64,000 nt of DNA, taken from positions 11,863,513-11,927,512 of the forward strand of contig CM057147.1 of NCBI GenBank assembly GCA_029964075.1. Reading direction: 5' to 3'. This document shows positions 53,801 to 59,800 of this stretch, in pieces. Below the pieces are notes generated by a model. That model ran no database searches, had not been told where the DNA came from, and saw nothing but the letters and a program-made list of their open reading frames with translations. This DNA is from Patiria pectinifera (taxonomy: Eukaryota; Echinodermata; Asteroidea; Valvatida; Asterinidae). The number at the start of each line of letters is the position of its first letter. The first letter of the stretch is position 1. A program made the translations under genes and the position numbers.

Positions 53801-56800
53801 TCGATAGATTTTGGTATCATATTTCTTCTAAAAAGATTCTCCATCCATTGGTACAGGTGGTTTGAGTCTCAATCGAGTGGAAGTACGACGTTCCAGGGGT
53901 TTTTTTTGGCGGGGGTACCAACATGTATATACTTTATTTGGTTGACTTGGTTAAACATCAAAGGTTTCAAAGATAGTCAAGTATAATCCCTATTTTATCC
54001 GGACAGCTGTCAGCTTCTACAAAAGTTCTGATCATTACACCAAAGGGCCCAATTTCATGGTAAGGCTTACCACAGATATTCTGCAAAGAAATTCTCTGAC
54101 TCCGTGGGAATCCTTAGATACAGGGTGCATGTATGCACACAAGCCAAAATTCCTTGACACGTGAAATATGTTAACCGGTAGGTACCCCAGAATATTCTGC
54201 TACAGTTATCAAGAATTCTTACAGTTAGCAGACCTACAACAGGTCCAAGAAGTATACATTTCAGTTGGCAAAGTGTCATTTCAATCTAAAGGTGCACCCA
54301 GGCCTTGTATTTGGGGACAGCCGACCAGGTCATGACAAATTGGAAAAGTAGGAAAGGAGGGGTGGAGGGGGGAGGGTGTGGATCTGATGTGATACTAGGG
54401 GTGTTGCTCATGATATTTTAGCCCCCCCCCCCTTTAATTTAGCCCTTTTTCTGTTTGTTTTTGAAAGACACTCTATCCTCCTTTGGTGTTCCAGTGCATC
54501 AATCTCACCTGTAGGTTGAGTTTTGTCAGTACCAGCTGGATAGCTGCCTGTCCCACATTGTCTCCCAGCTCCTTCAGGAAACCTTTGACCGAGCCATCCC
54601 CAGGCAAAGCCAGGGAGAGGTTAGCATTGCACAAAGGTATTGGGATTCTCTGGTCTGCCATGATGGGGAAGTCTGTAGCGATGCCATCGATGAGGAGAGA
54701 GAAGGCCAGATCCACTTCATACTCCTTGGTGGCATCAAGCTTGTCAATGGAAAACCTGGACAAAATGAATCCAATTTGTACTTATTTGTCAGAATTCTTT
54801 AAATTCCACTGTTAAAATTGACTGAAAACACAAAGCGGTCAAGATTTTGTCCTCAGTATACATGGTGTCACAACAACAATCAGTCTCAGGAAACAAAACC
54901 AAATTGCAAAAAAAAAGGGTTGGGTGGGGGCAGGGATTTGAATCAAGGTACATTGTACCTGAATTTACCTCATCAAACACTCCAACTTTCTGAACAGGAA
55001 GAACACTGTTTGAGGTCATACAAACTACCAGTACAAACTTTAACCCTTAACATAGTGTTTTTATGCAATGTTATAAAGAGGATGTCAACTATGGTGTCAG
55101 TGAGGGTATTAACTTCTTCTCTACAATTATCATTCTGGTGTTAAATTTGGTCTTTCGATTTCTTTTTGCTAGTTTATTGGCTTAGATGTCACAGTTATGA
55201 AAACATTCACAGAGCTCAGAGAAAATCACCAGTTGTAATTTAGTTTGGAAATATATTCTTATGCATATAAACTCACCTGACACTCAGGGCATCTCCAATC
55301 ATGAAACGTTCCATCATTCCCCACTCGTAAGAAAACAGCGAGACATTGAAGAACCACAACTCTAGCCCGACAGACAGCGTATAGTCACAGGGGTCAATGA
55401 TGAACCAGGCCTTGGAGCTGATCTGAGTCACCTTCAAGTCTAGATTCAGACAGCAATGGAGACTTGTGCAACGACTGCTGATGTAACAGGACAAGTTGGG
55501 AAGGCTGTCAGGAATCTGCACAGGGCAACCTGAAACAGGAATTTAAAATCTGGGAGTTAAACAAGAGTACTCATGCAAATGTAAAAGTATACATTGGAAG
55601 GTTTTAACCAGGAAAACTGTAAATTGCACTAGGTGAACACCTCAAAAACAGGATTTACTGCGGCTGTTGTTACATGTAAGTCCTTGCAAGTCATCATCAG
55701 CCAATCACAAGTGGTTTGAACAACGTTGAGATGACTGCCGCGCCAGACCAAAAAACTCCTCACAAAGTAAAAACAAATCAAATTTGATGGTTGGAATGTT
55801 TTTTATCAGTCTGTAGTTTTTTATACTTATTCTTCCAGTTGAGCATTTTATACGAGGATTCAAGTGCGGGAAATAAAAACCTGTCAGGTAACTAGAACAA
55901 ATTAAATGAGTAATTTAGGTTATATAAGTTCAGCATAATATAATTCCTTTTGTAAAAATATTTGTCTTGTTAATGTCTTACATTTAGATTATTTATGTCC
56001 TGCTTTGCCTATTTACTAATGTAGGTGTGTGTGTTCTCAGGTTTGTGTACACAAAGTTAATGTAGCCTATGATTTCCACATTTTCATGCCTTAAATTTGT
56101 ACTTGATCTTTTTATTTGTCAAGCCAATGTTTCAGTAGTAATTAAGCTATATGCCCTACCGATAGTTCAAGTCGCCAACTGGTTCAGCAAGTCATTGCCA
56201 GTCTGAGATATTTGAGAGAAACACACTTTTTTGTTATCTTTTTAGAACAATATTTAACCTTGATTAATCTAGAGTCAAGAAATTTGTTGTGGAAAGTATT
56301 ATACGATTGTACAAGTTCTTATTTAGATGTCTAATTGAGTGTTTCTATGTTCTGTTATCAAAATTTTATTCACACCTGTATGCTTGCAAATAAATGCAAG
56401 AATAAGTTAAATTAGAAGATTTTTGACTTGAGCTGTACGTATAAATTTGTGGTTGCTCTTCCCGTTCGCACCATGAAGTCATCATCAGTCACTCACAAGT
56501 CATCATCAGTCATTCACAAGTCATCATCAGTCACTCACAAGTCAATCATCAGTAAATCACAATGCGATCATCAGTCAATCGCAAGTCAATCATCAGTAAA
56601 TCAAAAGTCAATCACAAGTCAATCATCCGTTAATCACACATCATCATCAGTCAATCAAAAGTCAATCATCAGTCAATCATCAGTCAATCACAAGTCAATT
56701 ATCAGTCAATTATCAGTCAATCAAAAGTCAATCACAAGTCAATCATACATTCACAAGTAAATCATACGTCAATCACAAGTCAATCATCAGTCACTCACAA

Positions 56801-59800
56801 GTCAATCACAAGTCAATCATACAATCACAAGTAAATCATACGTCAATCACAAGTCAATCATCAGTCAATCACAAGTCAATCATCAGTCAATCACATGTCA
56901 TCAATCACAATTCAATCATCAGTCAGTCACTAGCTACTCATAGTAGGAAAGCCATTCCTTTGCCTTTTAGATTGACCCGTCTACAGGTCTGTAATTATGG
57001 AGGTGTGTCATTTACTTCAATTTTTGAATAATACTGGTACTTGCAATGACAAGTACAGTACTGAATTCAGGTTTTGTTTGAATTGACTATTATTTCCAAT
57101 GGCTGTGGCTATTCATTATTTTGCACCAATGGAAAAAGTAGAAGCTGAAACCATAAAATATAAGTTCAGACATTAAGGAGGCTTTGGCATGGGAAAACTA
57201 TGGCAAAAATGTCCATTGACTACTTTAGGGGTATCTTTCTGTCAGAGTTTTTCAAAATTAACCCCAACAGTCCTGAATTCTCCAACTCTAATATGAATTG
57301 TCACACACCCTAGGGGTTTACTCACGACCCTCAGAAAACGTTTGTCGAAGTCTTTCTATTGCATTACAACATGTCAGTACTTACTGTCACTACCAACCGG
57401 GAGTGCTGCAGGAAGAGAACAGGTATCTCTGGACAGGAAGTTCTAGATGAAAATGATGGGAAAAACAGTTAAATCTACTCACATCCATGATGTATTAATA
57501 CCATTGAGAATTCAATGTTAACATATTTGGTGAACTACATTCTTCTATTTTCAATACAGTCTGTATTCGTTCAGCTATGTTAAGGTTTCTTGTGTATACT
57601 TGGCACATTTCCTCTCACTTCTTTAAATAAAATTGGAACAGATATTGTGGGAGACAAAGGTGTTCATTTTTAAGTTCTCACAAATGCTAAAAGCCTTTAG
57701 TTTACTAGCCTAGGGACGGTACCGGTAGTCAGTTCTTTTCAGGATTGTTTTCAGCACTATTAATTGAAAGAACTTAGGTTTACAAGAAATAGCTGGAACT
57801 GATATATCTCAATACATTAAGGATGAGCATGTGTATTGAAATTGGAGCACAATTTGTTTGTCTAAAGCATTCACTTTAGCAGTGACAAGAGAGAGAGTAA
57901 GAGAACAAAGAAGACAAACTAACACAAATGTGTGAATGTGTTTAGTATGGACTCTGTGCACAAGTACCCTTAGACAATACAAAGACACAGTTGCAAGGCA
58001 TCACTGGGATGGACTCTTGAACATATTTATGGTACCTGATGCTCAAGTGAAGATGTTACAGGTTTGCACAATATGCCATACACGGGCACGCAACTTTTAA
58101 CTAACAAATGAGGAAACTCCACTCCTTATGGGACTTTGTAGAATGTTTTTCCAAATTTAATAGCATAAATGTGAAGTGAAAAGTGAGGAAATCGGCTGAT
58201 TCGAGGAAAGATTGCAGGCATGCCTACAGACCAGTAAACTTACTGGTGAGTCACTTCAATTGATACTCATGTGAAGATGCTATACGTTTGTGTGCTTCCA
58301 TGAATCATGAGTGGTGTGTCCCTCAAATTGATGCTCATTGTTACAATAGGTTTTTGTACTTCCATAATATCTATACCGGTACATGCGCAAACCGTGAGTG
58401 GTGTGTCCTTCCATAGAGCAAGGACCCAAGGAGTCAGAACTCTTGGGCGATTTACATTTTGACCATTAACATACCAATCCCTCGGGAATGTCTATAGCTA
58501 CAGCACTGTGACCGCAAGCCTCGACCATTCAAAGCGTGAATGCCAGTGGCCTTTGAATACGATAATCGTCGCCACCTTTTCAGTTGGTAACCAACAACCT
58601 CCCTATATGCTGCATAATAAGTCATGTCACATCGCTGCTCTTTTTTGAAAAATATATTTTACGACAAGATAGGTTTTTACAACTGCGCAGTTGTTAGATG
58701 CGAGTTATGAACTCAAGTTAGCAATGTGCAGTTGTTGGTGCTTAAAAGCGTTATCTGCATGTCCCTGTAATTTGGAGATAAATTGGATTTCTTTCAGATA
58801 AGTTTTCATGTATTTTCAGACATTTTAATTGGCAATATATCATTGATGAAATGTGTTTTTTTGGAAAATTTCACAAGTTTTCACACTAAAGGTACAGAGC
58901 ATTTTGTTCTTCATGAATGATTGTTCCAGTGATGTTGACCACATTTATATACAGTATCATCCAACTGCGAACAAACACTTCAAAATCATTCATTTTTAAT
59001 GTATGACAACTGCGCATGCATATTTACCATGGTACTGTCTACGAAGCCATGCAAACTCCTTTTCTGGCATTAGTGAGCGCGGATCTCTATTGTGTCGAGA
59101 TTAGCGTAGTGAGCAACTGAGCAAGCTGGCCGCCAGGGGCTTTCTATTGTAGCTTTCGAGCGCGGCGACCATCATTTTACTTTTGAAGTCTGGGAAGACG
59201 AACTCCTTGGGTCCTTGCTCTATGGTCCTTCCCACTGCACTGATGCTCATGTAAAGATGCTAGGTTTGTGTACTAGGCTTGCAAAATATGTCATACATGC
59301 ACAAACCATGAGTGGTGTGTCCCTCGATCCCACTGATGCTCATGTGAAGATGCTATATGTTTCTGTACTTCCATAATCATGATAATATGCCATACATGCA
59401 CAAACCATGAGTGGTGTGTCCCTCCCACTGATGTACTTGCATAATATGTTATACATGAACAAACCATGAATGGTGTGCCCCTCCCACCGATGCTCATGTG
59501 AAGATGCTATAGGTTTGTGTACTTGCATAATCTGCTATACATGTACAAACCATGAGTGGTGTGTCCCTCCCACTGATCATGCTCATGTGAAGATGCTACA
59601 CATGTACCGGTAGGTTTGTGTACTTGCATAATATGCCATACATACTTAAACCATGAGTGGTGTGTTACTTCCACTGGGACTTTTATCAGTGGCTATGAAG
59701 ATGAAGTGCCAATACTGTTCATACAAGGCATTGATAAATCACTAACAGACCAATACTTGTAGGTCAGACATCTCACCTTCAGACCCAAATAGTCTAGTAC

